NCBI RefSeq assembly: GCF_002379095.1
Contig: NZ_NBZV01000001.1
Location: forward strand, 235,305-299,304
DNA: 64,000 nt
From: Polaromonas sp. AER18D-145
GTDB taxonomy: Bacteria > Pseudomonadota > Gammaproteobacteria > Burkholderiales > Burkholderiaceae_C
Reading direction: 5' to 3'
Of the stretch, positions 25,559 through 35,667 are shown in pieces. Position 1 is the stretch's first letter. Every line of letters begins with the position of its first letter. A model generated the notes under the pieces. It ran no database searches and was not told the origin of the DNA. It saw nothing but the letters and a program-made list of their open reading frames with translations. Both the position numbers and the translations under genes were made by a program.

Positions 25559-28033
25559 TCAAAGGCTCGACCAAAATGCGTCTTCGTCGTCTTGATCCGT
25601 GTGTTTCTCGCTGCCTTCTGGTTCGTCGAAAACAAGTCGGAGGGCAAATGGGACAGGCTGTGGACGGGTCGCGCCGGCAAACATTACGAGCATTCGTTGG
25701 ACCTCGTGACGACCGAAACCAGCGGGTGGCACATGCAATTCAAGTCGTGCTTGAAGTAGCCTTCCGTCAGCACTGTTCCCCCAGCCACGCTCGACCTTAC
25801 CGCGTGCCTGTCGAAGCAGCTTGGCAAGATCGTGCGGGTCCGTCCGTTTTGCCGGGGATGCGATGGCTGCGGCCAGACGCCGCAGTATCGAGCGAATCGG
25901 CGGTAGGTTGCCGATATTGATTCGCTCCGACACGCGGCGCGCATCGAGGTCAACTGGGAACGATATCTCCCGCAAGGCCTGACGCACGGGCGCCCAGACT
26001 GGGTGAGACGGGGACCCGGGCGGCTGGGCATCCCGGAGGAGTTGCTCCCAATGTGCCTGGGTGTCTACGTGGATGACCGAACCGGTCAGAGATGCCAAGT
26101 AGAGAGCTGACTCCAGGCTGAGCCCTTTGAATATCTGAAACTGCGCCCCCTCCTTGCCCGCCGGCATTTCTTGCAGCAACGCGTAGGGGTCCGCTTCGGC
26201 CCTGCGGCTCAGGTATGCAATGACCTGATCCGTCATCGATGTGGCCATGTTAGGCATGTGCTGAGCGATGAATTGCCGCTGCGTGCCCTCCGGCAGCATC
26301 CAGAAGAAGCGCCAGTACTCATCTTCACCGAGCTTCATTAGGCGGTGCAGGCCTTCACGCGGCGGGGTCCATCCGAGCGTGCGACGCTCCAGCACCTCGC
26401 GGACGTGCAGGCCGAGATTGGCATTTACGTCACAGGGGTCGGGCACAAGATGGACTAAGCCAGCGCGGATAAATGGCTCCAGTACCAGCAGCAGCAGCAC
26501 GTTCTTCAGCGTCTGGACTTTGTGGCCTGTGGGTGAATCGATGGGACTGAATTCAGGTTTCATGCGCGTTCCCAGCAGGAACGGGTTCACCAGAATGATC
26601 TCGTCGACGTAAGGCAGCCAGCCCAGCACGGTAGCTTGGACCGTGCGCGGATCGGCAAACCCAAGATACACCGAGCGCAGCACCTTAGGGTTAGGCCGTG
26701 GCAGCAGCGCCGCTAGGTCCGTGTCCTCGGGCCACAAGCCTGCGAAAGCGCGATGAATGCGCTGGACCTGCTCGCCGCTGAGTGTGCGGCGCACGTCCGC
26801 CCATGTAGCCTCCACATCAAGGCCCAGGATTCCCTGCACTGCACGTGAGAACATCAGGTTGCGCTCGCGCAGGCCGTAGATGTCCCAAGATGGGCGCTCA
26901 GACGCTGGTAGCAACTGACAACAGTCCTTGTACGCGTAGGCACTGCCGCAACCGCAGAAATCGTTGGCCCCGATGTTCTTGCGCGGCGACTTGCGAGTCA
27001 GGTACTCGTGCAACTTGGACGTGCGCCCATGCTCATCCCAATAGCCATGCGTGCCGTCCTTGTAGCCCACGTAGGTCTCGCCGCCGAATTGCCACAAACC
27101 GGACTTGGGTAGCAACACCTGAGCAATCTGCGACCACGAGCCCTTGAATTGTCGCTCCGGATACAGCCAGTCCCGGTCGGCTGCAGCGATATGGCGCTTG
27201 GCTCTCGACTTAAGCAGGTGGTTGATAGCGATCACTTCGTCCCGATTGAGGCTCCGGTCGCGAATGAAGCTGTCCGTCCGTGCTATGCCGGCCCCCAGGT
27301 GCCGGGCGTTAGTACGCAGCTGAGTCAGATTTTTGTGGTCAGGCTGCTTGGCGTACTCCAGGTGGGTGAAGATGATGCAGGTGTTGGCGTCGAGTGCGAA
27401 CACAGTTTGTGTGCCCAGCTCCGCGACGACAGGATCATGAGGGTAGGCGCAATGGGGGGACGCGGGATCTACCGCAGCGTTGTAGACCGTCACGGGGTGA
27501 TCGGTCACGATGAACTTCACGTCCGAGTCACGCGCTGAGACGATCTCACGAACACCTTCTGCCCACATCGTGCAGTACATCAGCCGCAAGGATTGCATCT
27601 CCACCATGAGATCAACTTGACTTAGTTCACCGTAGCACGATCGGATCCAGTCCAGTCCCTTTGGCGTACGCAGTTTCTGCGCAGCCATGTGCTCGAAGAA
27701 ATCTTGAAAGGCCTCGTGAACCTCGGACTGGTTGCCGAGCGCGAAGGCCCGCACGGCCTTCGCGCCGTGGTCGTCGATGACGCCGAACAAGCGCCTCTCC
27801 ACGTCGTCGTTGACGATCGGACCAAAGTGTGTGGTGTACAGATCGTACTCGACGAAGCAGCTTACGGTGCCCCACTCATGCAATGCTTTGCGAGGTAATT
27901 GTCGGCCATCCGGTAGCGTCTTGACATCCGGATGCAGGTTCAGGTGAAAAAGACGCGACTGCCCCGGGGCGAGGAAGCCGCTCTGATACCACTTTGGTAC
28001 ATAGTGGTTGTTCCTTGTCTGCTGGTCGGACAT
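25559..28033 (-). CDS. Large DUF4238 protein with SEC-C zinc motif
   Basis: The 824-residue protein begins MSDQQTRNNHYVPKWYQSGF; NHYVPxxYLxxF is the signature of DUF4238, whose function is unknown and whose members are often in accessory DNA. A SEC-C-like zinc motif CGCGSAYAYKDCC lies near residues 355-370, a motif found in SecA tails and in various nuclease-associated or defence-linked proteins. The remaining 450 residues match nothing I recognise. There is no signal peptide or membrane helix. Flanking sequence is non-coding, and base composition looks less GC-rich than the surroundings, which fits horizontal gain. A GTG one codon upstream is an alternative start. Confidence 0.75.
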   Translation of the reverse strand: MSDQQTRNNHYVPKWYQSGFLAPGQSRLFHLNLHPDVKTLPDGRQLPRKALHEWGTVSCFVEYDLYTTHFGPIVNDDVERRLFGVIDDHGAKAVRAFALGNQSEVHEAFQDFFEHMAAQKLRTPKGLDWIRSCYGELSQVDLMVEMQSLRLMYCTMWAEGVREIVSARDSDVKFIVTDHPVTVYNAAVDPASPHCAYPHDPVVAELGTQTVFALDANTCIIFTHLEYAKQPDHKNLTQLRTNARHLGAGIARTDSFIRDRSLNRDEVIAINHLLKSRAKRHIAAADRDWLYPERQFKGSWSQIAQVLLPKSGLWQFGGETYVGYKDGTHGYWDEHGRTSKLHEYLTRKSPRKNIGANDFCGCGSAYAYKDCCQLLPASERPSWDIYGLRERNLMFSRAVQGILGLDVEATWADVRRTLSGEQVQRIHRAFAGLWPEDTDLAALLPRPNPKVLRSVYLGFADPRTVQATVLGWLPYVDEIILVNPFLLGTRMKPEFSPIDSPTGHKVQTLKNVLLLLVLEPFIRAGLVHLVPDPCDVNANLGLHVREVLERRTLGWTPPREGLHRLMKLGEDEYWRFFWMLPEGTQRQFIAQHMPNMATSMTDQVIAYLSRRAEADPYALLQEMPAGKEGAQFQIFKGLSLESALYLASLTGSVIHVDTQAHWEQLLRDAQPPGSPSHPVWAPVRQALREISFPVDLDARRVSERINIGNLPPIRSILRRLAAAIASPAKRTDPHDLAKLLRQARGKVERGWGNSADGRLLQARLELHVPPAGFGRHEVQRMLVMFAGATRPQPVPFALRLVFDEPEGSEKHTDQDDEDAFWSSL

Positions 28034-28629
28034 CACTCGATGAGGGTATTCGGAAGGCTCTATTCTCCTCGAAGAGACAGCTCGCCTGATCGGCGGATCG
28101 ACTGCTGTCTCTCAGCTTTGCACCGTATCCCTTGCTCAATTTTCTAGTTTTCACATATCTGCGTCGGCGGACACCATCCGCGACAGTGGCTCGAACTCAA
28201 GAAAGGTTACACGATGTCGCGTGCCCTACAGGCGATCCTCACGCTCGATCATTTGGCCTTTTATACCTGAACTTCTCAAGCTGCAGGCCTACCGGAAAGC
28301 CGACTTTCGGTGGCGTCTACTTCTGGCCCAATCCGGTAGTCCAAATAGTAAGGCTGAATGTCGGTTCCCGCTGCAAAGCAGCCACCGGGATGTGCCTGCA
28401 GTAGGACTGCATTGGGCCCAAAGCGGACATCTTCCTGCAGAGGCTGTGTCTATGTGGACAGAACTGTTGACTATCGATAAATGCATATTGTCGATAGCCA
28501 ATCCGGAGACGTTGACAAGCTCAAGAATGACCGGGCGCCCATGTTCAGCGGAAGGCCACCAGAGGCTTCCTCTTGTGAGGCAAGAGGCCAGGGTCCCAAA
28601 GACTCCTTCACGCCGACTACTGCACCAAA
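28034..28629. other. Non-coding stretch with palindromes upstream of the DUF4238 gene
   Basis: About 600 bases have no credible gene; open frames here have poor codon use and cross the tolC remnant antisense. GAGACAGC (28074-28081) and GCTGTCTC (28104-28111) form a perfect inverted repeat where a promoter for the DUF4238 gene would lie. A second perfect one, CTATCGA/TCGATAG at 28471-28497 with a 13-base centre, has the size of a recombination or regulator site. Nothing else was recognised. Confidence 0.5.
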
Positions 28630-28822
28630 AGCGAATTGATCAGCAACAGATCTTCCAGCGTCAGCGCGCCTGCGCGAGGTCGCGTTTGGTCTGGAAAAGC
28701 TGGTTCCGGGCATTGAACACGTTGATGTCGATTCGCACGCCGACTTTGTAGCCCAGCTTGTTGGTATCGAGCCCGCTCCCCGGTTGAACGCTCCGGTCGC
28801 TTCGAGAACCTTGACCTGGCTT
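28630..28822 (-). pseudogene. Decayed 3' end of a tolC paralogue
   Basis: Minus-strand translation in broken frames gives SQVKVLEA, then LDTNKLGYKVGVRIDIN and VFNARNQLFQTKRDLAQAR, closely matching the C-terminal region of the intact TolC encoded at 36042-37385 (ANKLGYQVGVRINIDVLNA, QLFQTKRDLAQAR), followed by the sequence for the DLLLINSLL end. About 47 bases present in tolC are missing and at least one frameshift separates the blocks. By eye roughly four of five bases agree, so this is an old paralogue rather than a recent copy. Confidence 0.8.
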
Positions 28823-28844
28823 CGTGGCACTCCCAACGCTATCG

Positions 28845-29768
28845 TCACGAATGCCGTTCAGCGACAGGCGCATGCTCCGCCATCAACCCAGCCACCCATT
28901 CAATAAACACCCGCAGCTTCGCACTGACATGCCGGTTCGGGGGAAACGCGATATACAGCGGCATGGCATCCAGGCGCCAGCCTTCGAACAGCGGCACCAA
29001 CTCGCCGTTGGCCAGATGCGCTTTCGCCATGTAGTCCGGCAGCCAGAGAACGCCCATGCCGGCCAGGCCGGCGGCGAGGTAGGCATTGCCGTCGTCGACC
29101 GAGAGCACGTAACGCCCTTGCACCTTGATGCATTCGCTGCCTGAGTGCATGGCGTACGGCACCGGCTTGCCGGTGCGTGCCCACAGGAAACCCACGATGC
29201 GGTAGTGCGTGGCCTCCAGCTCGCGTGGGTGCAAGGGTGTGCCGGCACGCGCCAGGTAGCTCGGTGCCGCGTAGACCCCGAGCTGCAGGTCGCCCACGTG
29301 GCGGGCTATCAGCGACTGGTCGGTGAGTTCACCGCCGCGCACGACGCAGTCCACCTTGTCGCTGATGATGTCCACCATGCGGTCGCTGACGCCCATGTCG
29401 AGCTGGATGTCGGGATATTGCGCGTGGAAGGCCGGCAGGGCCGGAATCAGGATCATGCGGGCCAGCGGGCTGGGCACATCGACCCGAAGCCGGCCCCGGG
29501 GCGAGGCGGAGGCGCTGGACAGGCTGGTCTCGGCATCGTCCACATCGGCCAGCACGCGCAGCACACGCTCGTAGTAGGCGGCGCCATCGGCCGTGACGTT
29601 GACCTTGCGTGTGGTGCGGTTCAGCAGCCTGACGCGCAGCCTGGCCTCCAGTTGCTGCACCAGCTGCGTCACGCTGGTCTTGCTCATGTGGAGCGTCTCG
29701 GCCGCCTTGGTAAAGCTGCCGGTTTCCACCACGCGGGCGAAGGCCTGCATTGCATCGAAACGGTCCAT
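28845..29768 (-). CDS. LysR family transcriptional regulator
   Basis: The 307-residue protein has the LysR helix-turn-helix at residues about 17-45 (GSFTKAAETLHMSKTSVTQLVQQLE) and a two-lobed effector domain of the CrgA/DsdC-like subgroup (LRVDVPSPLARMILIP, CVVRGG). It is divergent from the RidA-family gene, with an inverted repeat TGTTTG-N7-CAAACA between them at 29791, which suggests direct control. Its 3' end adjoins the tolC remnant. Confidence 0.92.
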   Translation of the reverse strand: MDRFDAMQAFARVVETGSFTKAAETLHMSKTSVTQLVQQLEARLRVRLLNRTTRKVNVTADGAAYYERVLRVLADVDDAETSLSSASASPRGRLRVDVPSPLARMILIPALPAFHAQYPDIQLDMGVSDRMVDIISDKVDCVVRGGELTDQSLIARHVGDLQLGVYAAPSYLARAGTPLHPRELEATHYRIVGFLWARTGKPVPYAMHSGSECIKVQGRYVLSVDDGNAYLAAGLAGMGVLWLPDYMAKAHLANGELVPLFEGWRLDAMPLYIAFPPNRHVSAKLRVFIEWVAGLMAEHAPVAERHS

Positions 29769-29790
29769 GCGGGCTCCCAGCGTTGTTGAT

Positions 29791-29809
29791 TGTTTGGATT
29801 TTACAAACA
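29791..29809. promoter_or_regulatory. Probable LysR operator
   Basis: TGTTTG (29791-29796) and CAAACA (29804-29809) are perfect inverted repeats with a 7-base centre, containing the T-N11-A pattern of LysR boxes. The site lies 23 bases upstream of the lysR start and 100 bases upstream of the RidA gene. Confidence 0.65.
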
Positions 29810-29909
29810 GTGATGGGTGGGCTTGCCTGTTTATCCGGCAGACGTCACAGCCTAAAGTGAGTTCATCTTTAAACCCGGGGTCGCTTGGCCCCCATGATGG
29901 AGAACATCA

Positions 29910-30302
29910 ATGACACAACGTGACGTCGTTTTTCCGCCCGGCCGCCAGGCGCTGTATGAACGCAACCGCTATTCTCCGGCCGTGAGGTCGTTCGTGTCGG
30001 GACAGGTCGGCAGCCGTGAAGACGGCTCGCCCGAGCCGGACCTGGAGGCGCAGGTCCGGCTTGCATTCGACAACCTGAATGCCATCCTGAAGGCCGCCGG
30101 CTGCACCTTCGACGACGTGGTGGATGTGACCGTTTTCATCGTTGACCCCGAATCGGCGTTCGAGACGGTCTGGAAGGTGCTGCCCGACTACTGGGGCGAG
30201 GCGCCGCATCCGACGCTGACCGGTGTCGGGGTGACCTGGCTGTATGGCTTCCAGTTCGAGATCAAGGTGATTGCGAAGCTTCCGGAGCCGGTGGTCGGGT
30301 GA
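29910..30302 (+). CDS. RidA (YjgF/YER057c/UK114) family protein
   Basis: The 130-residue protein has the family core SFVSGQVGSREDG, a DLEAQVRLAFDNLNAILKAAGC helix region and VVDVTVFIVD, with the C-terminal TWLYGFQFEIKVIA strand. Canonical RidA deaminates reactive enamine/imine intermediates using an arginine near residue 105, which is not obvious here (the region reads HPTLTGVGVTWL), so it may belong to a Rid subfamily with another role. GGAGA precedes the ATG. It is divergent from and probably controlled by the LysR gene. Confidence 0.85.
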   Translation: MTQRDVVFPPGRQALYERNRYSPAVRSFVSGQVGSREDGSPEPDLEAQVRLAFDNLNAILKAAGCTFDDVVDVTVFIVDPESAFETVWKVLPDYWGEAPHPTLTGVGVTWLYGFQFEIKVIAKLPEPVVG

Positions 30303-30399
30303 GGCGGAACCACTCCTTTCGCCGGACTGCTGCACCAGAGGCGAGAGGGTCAGCAGCAGGCTTTCCGGTCTGTTGGAGGGCCATTGACCGCCAGGCCTT

Positions 30400-31311
30400 C
30401 TAGCTCGACCGGTGGATGAACGCCTCAAACATGACCCCGCGCAGCCAGCGATGGGCGGGGTCGTTGTTCACGCTCTTGCTCCAGTGCAAGTGCGCGTCAA
30501 AGACAGGTGAGCGAAGCGGCAGTGGCAGGCTCACCAGACGCGTGTTGTGGGAGAACGCTTCGGCGATCGCATCTGGCACTGTCGCGATCAATTCAGTGCT
30601 GGCGATGATTCCCGGCAGGCTCATGAAGTGCGGCGTGGTGAGCGCCGCATCGCGGCGGATGCCGCGTTTTTGCAGATAGGTTTCCAGCAGGCCATGCGTG
30701 CGCGTGGGCGCCTCGACCACGACGTGGCGCGCTTCGACATACTTTTTCAGGGTGAAGTCGCGGATGAGGTTACGGTTGTCGGCGCTGCAAATGCACACGA
30801 AGCCATGCTGCCCGATCCGCCTGCGGACGAACTCGGCAGACATCAGATCGGGAAAGTAGCCCAGCGCCAGGTCCACCAGGCCTTCGGAAAGCGCGCGCTG
30901 CAACTGCGGCTGGGCCGTTGCCACCACGCGCAGCCGCACACGGGGAGCCACCCGCGACAGGGCATTGAGCGCCCGGGGCATATACATGGCCTCTGCCGTA
31001 TCCGAAGCCGCGACGCGAAACTCGCGCTCGTCGGTGGCCGGATCGAACGTCGCCTTGTTCATGATGCGCTGTTCAATGCACTGCACCGCGTCGCGCATGG
31101 GCGCCGCCAGTTCCTTGGCACGCGTCGTGGGCTGCATGCCGGTGGCTGTGCCGATGAACAGCGCGTCGCCCAGGGTGGTGCGCAAGCGCGCCAGCGCGGT
31201 GCTCAGGCCGGACTGGCTCATGCCCAGGGTGGAGGCCGCTGCGCCCACGCTGCGCTGCTCAAACACCGCCAGGAATATCTTCATCAACTGCAGGTTCAAG
31301 TTGCCGGCCAC
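30400..31311 (-). CDS. LysR family transcriptional regulator
   Basis: The 303-residue protein has an N-terminal LysR helix-turn-helix (RSVGAAASTLGMSQSGLS) and an effector domain related to the NodD/PcpR/LinR group (PTTRAKELAAPMRDAVQ, DLALGYFPD). It is divergent from the Rieske oxygenase gene, and two inverted repeats with LysR-box spacing lie between them, so it very probably regulates the oxygenase operon. Confidence 0.92.
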   Translation of the reverse strand: MAGNLNLQLMKIFLAVFEQRSVGAAASTLGMSQSGLSTALARLRTTLGDALFIGTATGMQPTTRAKELAAPMRDAVQCIEQRIMNKATFDPATDEREFRVAASDTAEAMYMPRALNALSRVAPRVRLRVVATAQPQLQRALSEGLVDLALGYFPDLMSAEFVRRRIGQHGFVCICSADNRNLIRDFTLKKYVEARHVVVEAPTRTHGLLETYLQKRGIRRDAALTTPHFMSLPGIIASTELIATVPDAIAEAFSHNTRLVSLPLPLRSPVFDAHLHWSKSVNNDPAHRWLRGVMFEAFIHRSS

Positions 31312-31336
31312 AGGTATTCACCTTCCAGAATGTTGC

Positions 31337-31377
31337 TTCGCAGCATCGCGAAATGAGATTATATTGATCTGAATCAA
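31337..31377. promoter_or_regulatory. Two candidate LysR boxes between lysR and the oxygenase operon
   Basis: TTCGC (31337-31341) with GCGAA (31348-31352), and TTGAT (31364-31368) with ATCAA (31373-31377), are inverted repeats spaced about 25 bases apart, as in recognition and activation sites of LysR-controlled divergent promoters. Confidence 0.55.
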
Positions 31378-31423
31378 AGATTGGATCAGGTTTTAGACTT
31401 GGCGCAACCCTGAAAGCCTGCTA

Positions 31424-32713
31424 ATGCTGACCCACGAAAAAAATGCTCTCCTTACGCAATGCGGCCCGGGAACGCCCATGGGCCGCCTCATGCGTTCGTT
31501 CTGGATTCCCGCCATGACGGCGGCCGAAGTGCCGGCCGCTGACGAACCACCGTTACGTCTGACCTTGCTCGGCGAGCGCCTGGTGGTGTTTCGCGATACC
31601 GAAGGCCGCGTGGGGGTGCTGGAGGAAAACTGTCCACACCGCGGAGCAAGCCTCTTCTTCGGCCGCAACGAAGAAGGCGGCATCCGTTGCGTGTACCACG
31701 GCTGGAAATTCGATGTGGCTGGCAACTGTCTGCAGATGCCCACCGAGCCTTCGACCAGCCGCATGTGCCAGAAGGTCAAGGCACGTGCCTACCCGGCGCA
31801 AATCGCCGGGCCGGTGCTGTGGGTTTACATGGGTGATGCGCAACCGGCCCCCGCACTGCCTGAGTTCGGCTTCGTCGGTTTGCCCGAAAACCAGGTCTAC
31901 GCCTCGCGCTGGCACCAGGAATGCAACTACGCGCAGGCCATGGAGGGCGAGCTGGACAGCGCCCACGTGGGCTTTCTGCATCAGATGGTGAACAAGACCG
32001 ACGCGGATCCCCAGGCGCTGACCGGCAAGTACTTTCAGGAGGACACCGCACCTTCCTGGAAGATCATGCACGGCGAGGCAGGGTTCATGGCCTGCAACGG
32101 CCGCCGCGTGGACGGCGACAAGCGCTACTGGCGCCTGAACCAGTTCCTGCTGCCCTTCTTCACCATGATCCCGCCGCGCCCGGGCGACGCGGAGCTTGTG
32201 CGCATGTGGGTGCCGATGACCGACGAACGCTGCTGGGTCATCTGCGTCACCTGGCGCGCGAACGGGCCCTTGAAAGAGGCCGAACTTGCAGCCTGGCGCA
32301 ACGGCGAGAACTCGCACCGCAAGACGGTCCCCGGCACCACCATACCCGCCGAGCGGCTGGACAACGACTACCTGATCGACCGCGAGGAGCAGAAGCATGT
32401 CACCTTCACCGGCATCAAGGGCATTCGCGCGCAGGACGCGATGGTGACCGAGAGCGCCGGTCCGATCGCCGACCGCACGCGCGAGCACCTGGGCTCCAGC
32501 GACATGGCCGTGGTGGCCATGCGCCGCGCGCTGATGGAAGGCGCGACGCAGTGCGCCGCCACCGCCCAGCCGCATCCGGCCGCCGCCAAGTCCTGGCTCT
32601 ACGCGGTGCACGCCGTGCAGGCGGTGCTGCCTGGGGACCAGGACCCCGAAACGGCCGACGACTTCCTGGCGCCCGCCCGGGCCACACCACCGGCCGCCTC
32701 CCCGTCGGCCTGA
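31424..32713 (+). CDS. Rieske non-heme iron oxygenase, phthalate 4,5-dioxygenase-like
   Basis: The 429-residue oxygenase component has the Rieske cluster ligands C70-P-H72 and C89-V-Y-H92 and the mononuclear iron site D178-x2-H181-x4-H186 in ELDSAHVGFLHQ. The domain order and length match single-subunit (type IA) enzymes such as phthalate dioxygenase and vanillate demethylase-like proteins. It hydroxylates or O-demethylates an aromatic or similar substrate with electrons from the reductase encoded at 34677. The substrate is not readable. It is the first gene of a LysR-controlled operon. Confidence 0.9.
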   Translation: MLTHEKNALLTQCGPGTPMGRLMRSFWIPAMTAAEVPAADEPPLRLTLLGERLVVFRDTEGRVGVLEENCPHRGASLFFGRNEEGGIRCVYHGWKFDVAGNCLQMPTEPSTSRMCQKVKARAYPAQIAGPVLWVYMGDAQPAPALPEFGFVGLPENQVYASRWHQECNYAQAMEGELDSAHVGFLHQMVNKTDADPQALTGKYFQEDTAPSWKIMHGEAGFMACNGRRVDGDKRYWRLNQFLLPFFTMIPPRPGDAELVRMWVPMTDERCWVICVTWRANGPLKEAELAAWRNGENSHRKTVPGTTIPAERLDNDYLIDREEQKHVTFTGIKGIRAQDAMVTESAGPIADRTREHLGSSDMAVVAMRRALMEGATQCAATAQPHPAAAKSWLYAVHAVQAVLPGDQDPETADDFLAPARATPPAASPSA

Positions 32714-33640
<927 letters not shown>

Positions 33641-33667
33641 TTATTACAAACCACAGGAGACAACGAT

Positions 33668-34672
33668 ATGCAAACCCCACGATCCACTCGCCGCAGGCTG
33701 ATTCAGGGCCTGGTGGCCGGCCTGTTCGCCGCATTCGCCGGCCCGCAGGCCTTTGCCGCCGACTTCCCGACCAAGCCAGTGACCCTGGTGGTGCCCTTCG
33801 CGGCGGGGGGCGGGCTTGACGTGACGGCCCGCATCATCGCGGAGCGGCTCAAGGACGAACTGGGTCAGCCGGTCGTCATCCTGAACCGCCCGGGCGCCGG
33901 CAGCTCGGTCGGCGCGCGCGTGGTCGCCGCTGCACCAGCAGACGGCCACACTCTGTTTTTCACCTCGGGTTCGGCTTTTGCCTTTGTGAACCAGCTGGTT
34001 CCGGGCATGGAGCTGAAACTGCAGGACTTTGCACCGGTGGCCGCGGTAGCGTCCAACCCGGCGGTGATCGTCGTCAGCACCAAGGTTCCCGTGAAGTCGC
34101 TGGCCGAGCTGGCCGGCTACGCAAATCCGGCCGATATCAGCTTCTGCAGCACCGGCACTGGCGGCCTCAATCATCTGCAGCTGGAGATGTTCCGCAATGT
34201 CGTGAAAACCAGAACCGGCAAGAACTACAACGTCACCCACGTGCCTTACAACGGCCTGGCGCCTGCCCTGACAGGCATCCGCGACGGCAGTGTTCAGGCG
34301 TGCATGTTGCCCTACACCGCGCTGGTGAAAAACCTCAATGGCCGGGACTTGCGTGTGCTGGCCGTGCAGAGCAGCGCCCGCCTGCCTTGGCTGCCCGATG
34401 TACCCACCACGGGGCAGCAAGGCTACCCGGAAATGGACGGCAACGATTCCTTCATCAACATTGCCGCGCCCAAGGGCACACCTGAATCGGTGATTGCCAG
34501 GCTGGAAGGCGCGTTGCAAAAGACGATGCAGGATGCCGGCGTGCGCAAGAAGCTCGAGGAGCTGGAGGTTCAAACCCTTTTCATGGGCAGCCGGGAAACG
34601 CAGAAGTGGCTGGAGGACGAAGTCCGCAAGTTCAGCACCATCATCCGCGATGCCGGGCTTTCGACGAAGTGA
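33668..34672 (+). CDS. Bug-family tripartite tricarboxylate transporter receptor
   Basis: The 334-residue periplasmic protein has an N-terminal signal with a run of arginines (TRRRLIQGLVAG), possibly Tat-dependent, and the Bug fold: PVTLVVPFAAGGGLDVTAR, VVILNRPGAGSSVGA and the SxxxP-type segments later. Bug proteins bind carboxylates or aromatic acids for TctAB-type transporters; no TctAB genes are here, as is usual for orphan Bugs in Burkholderiales. AGGAGA lies seven bases before the ATG. It likely captures the oxygenase substrate. Confidence 0.9.
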   Translation: MQTPRSTRRRLIQGLVAGLFAAFAGPQAFAADFPTKPVTLVVPFAAGGGLDVTARIIAERLKDELGQPVVILNRPGAGSSVGARVVAAAPADGHTLFFTSGSAFAFVNQLVPGMELKLQDFAPVAAVASNPAVIVVSTKVPVKSLAELAGYANPADISFCSTGTGGLNHLQLEMFRNVVKTRTGKNYNVTHVPYNGLAPALTGIRDGSVQACMLPYTALVKNLNGRDLRVLAVQSSARLPWLPDVPTTGQQGYPEMDGNDSFINIAAPKGTPESVIARLEGALQKTMQDAGVRKKLEELEVQTLFMGSRETQKWLEDEVRKFSTIIRDAGLSTK

Positions 34673-34676
34673 CGAC

Positions 34677-35657
34677 GTGAATTCCGCATTGGGCGTGGCG
34701 CTTGCCCGGCAGGTTCGCGTCAGGGCGATGCGGTACGAAGCCGAAGGCGTCTGCCGCGTCGAACTCACGCCTTTGGCTCCGGATGCATCGCTCGTCCCCT
34801 TCGAGGCTGGCGCGCACATCGACCTGCACCTGCCTGGCGGGCCGGTTCGCAGTTACTCGCTGTTGAGCGGCCAGGGCGACGTGTCGCGTTACGTCATTGG
34901 TGTGCACCTGCATCCGGCAAGTCGCGGGGGCTCGCGCCACGTGCACGTGGCCATGCGGCCTGGTGACGTGATCACCATCGCCGGACCGCGCAACCATTTC
35001 AAGCTCGCAGAAGACGCCGGGTACTCGGTATTCATAGCGGGAGGCATTGGGATCACGCCGCTGCTGTCGATGATGCGCAGGCTCAACGAGCTGCGGCGGC
35101 CGTGGGAGTTGCACTACGCGGCGCGGACGCGCATGCAGGCGGGGTTTCTTGACGATGTGCGCGAACTGGCGGCCGGTGGGGAAGGCCGGGTGACGATTGC
35201 TTTGGATGGTGAACCCGGCGGCACGATGCTTGACATCGCGCAGGTCGTATCGCAAGCACCGCAACGTGCGCACTTCTATTGCTGCGGCCCGATGGGCATG
35301 CTCGAAGCTTTCGAGGCCGCCACCGTGAGCGTGCCGCCCGTCCAGGTCCACACCGAATACTTCGTCCCCAGGCAGAAATCGGACACGACCGGCGGGTTTG
35401 AGGTGCGCTGTGCCCGGTCGGCGAAGAGCGTACAGGTCCGTCCCGGCCAGACAGTCCTGCACGCCCTGCTGGATCTGGGCGTCCAGGTCCCGTATGCCTG
35501 CGAGGAAGGTATCTGTGGCACCTGCGAAGTTCCCGTGCTGGAAGGCAATCCCGACCACCGGGATTCGGTGCTGACCCAGCAGGAGAAAGACGCTGGCAAG
35601 ACGATGATGGTCTGCTGTTCCGGTGCAAAGTCGGATGTGCTTGTCCTCGATATTTGA
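34677..35657 (+). CDS. Ferredoxin-type oxygenase reductase (phthalate dioxygenase reductase/VanB family)
   Basis: From the GTG at 34677 the protein has 326 residues: a flavin-binding barrel (FEAGAHIDLHLPGGPVRSYS, with RSYS for FMN), an NAD domain (FIAGGIGITPLLSMMR) and a C-terminal plant-type [2Fe-2S] domain with C275, C280, C283 and a fourth cysteine near residue 313. This is the class IA reductase order and pairs with the Rieske oxygenase at the operon start. The open frame runs further upstream inside the Bug gene; that part is rejected. An ATG 51 bases later would cut the first beta strand. Confidence 0.88.
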   Translation: MNSALGVALARQVRVRAMRYEAEGVCRVELTPLAPDASLVPFEAGAHIDLHLPGGPVRSYSLLSGQGDVSRYVIGVHLHPASRGGSRHVHVAMRPGDVITIAGPRNHFKLAEDAGYSVFIAGGIGITPLLSMMRRLNELRRPWELHYAARTRMQAGFLDDVRELAAGGEGRVTIALDGEPGGTMLDIAQVVSQAPQRAHFYCCGPMGMLEAFEAATVSVPPVQVHTEYFVPRQKSDTTGGFEVRCARSAKSVQVRPGQTVLHALLDLGVQVPYACEEGICGTCEVPVLEGNPDHRDSVLTQQEKDAGKTMMVCCSGAKSDVLVLDI

Positions 35658-35667
35658 GCTGGGATAG

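Noticed and set aside
28221..28751. 176-residue plus-strand open frame
   Set aside because: It crosses the tolC remnant antisense, has poor codon use and no recognisable motif.
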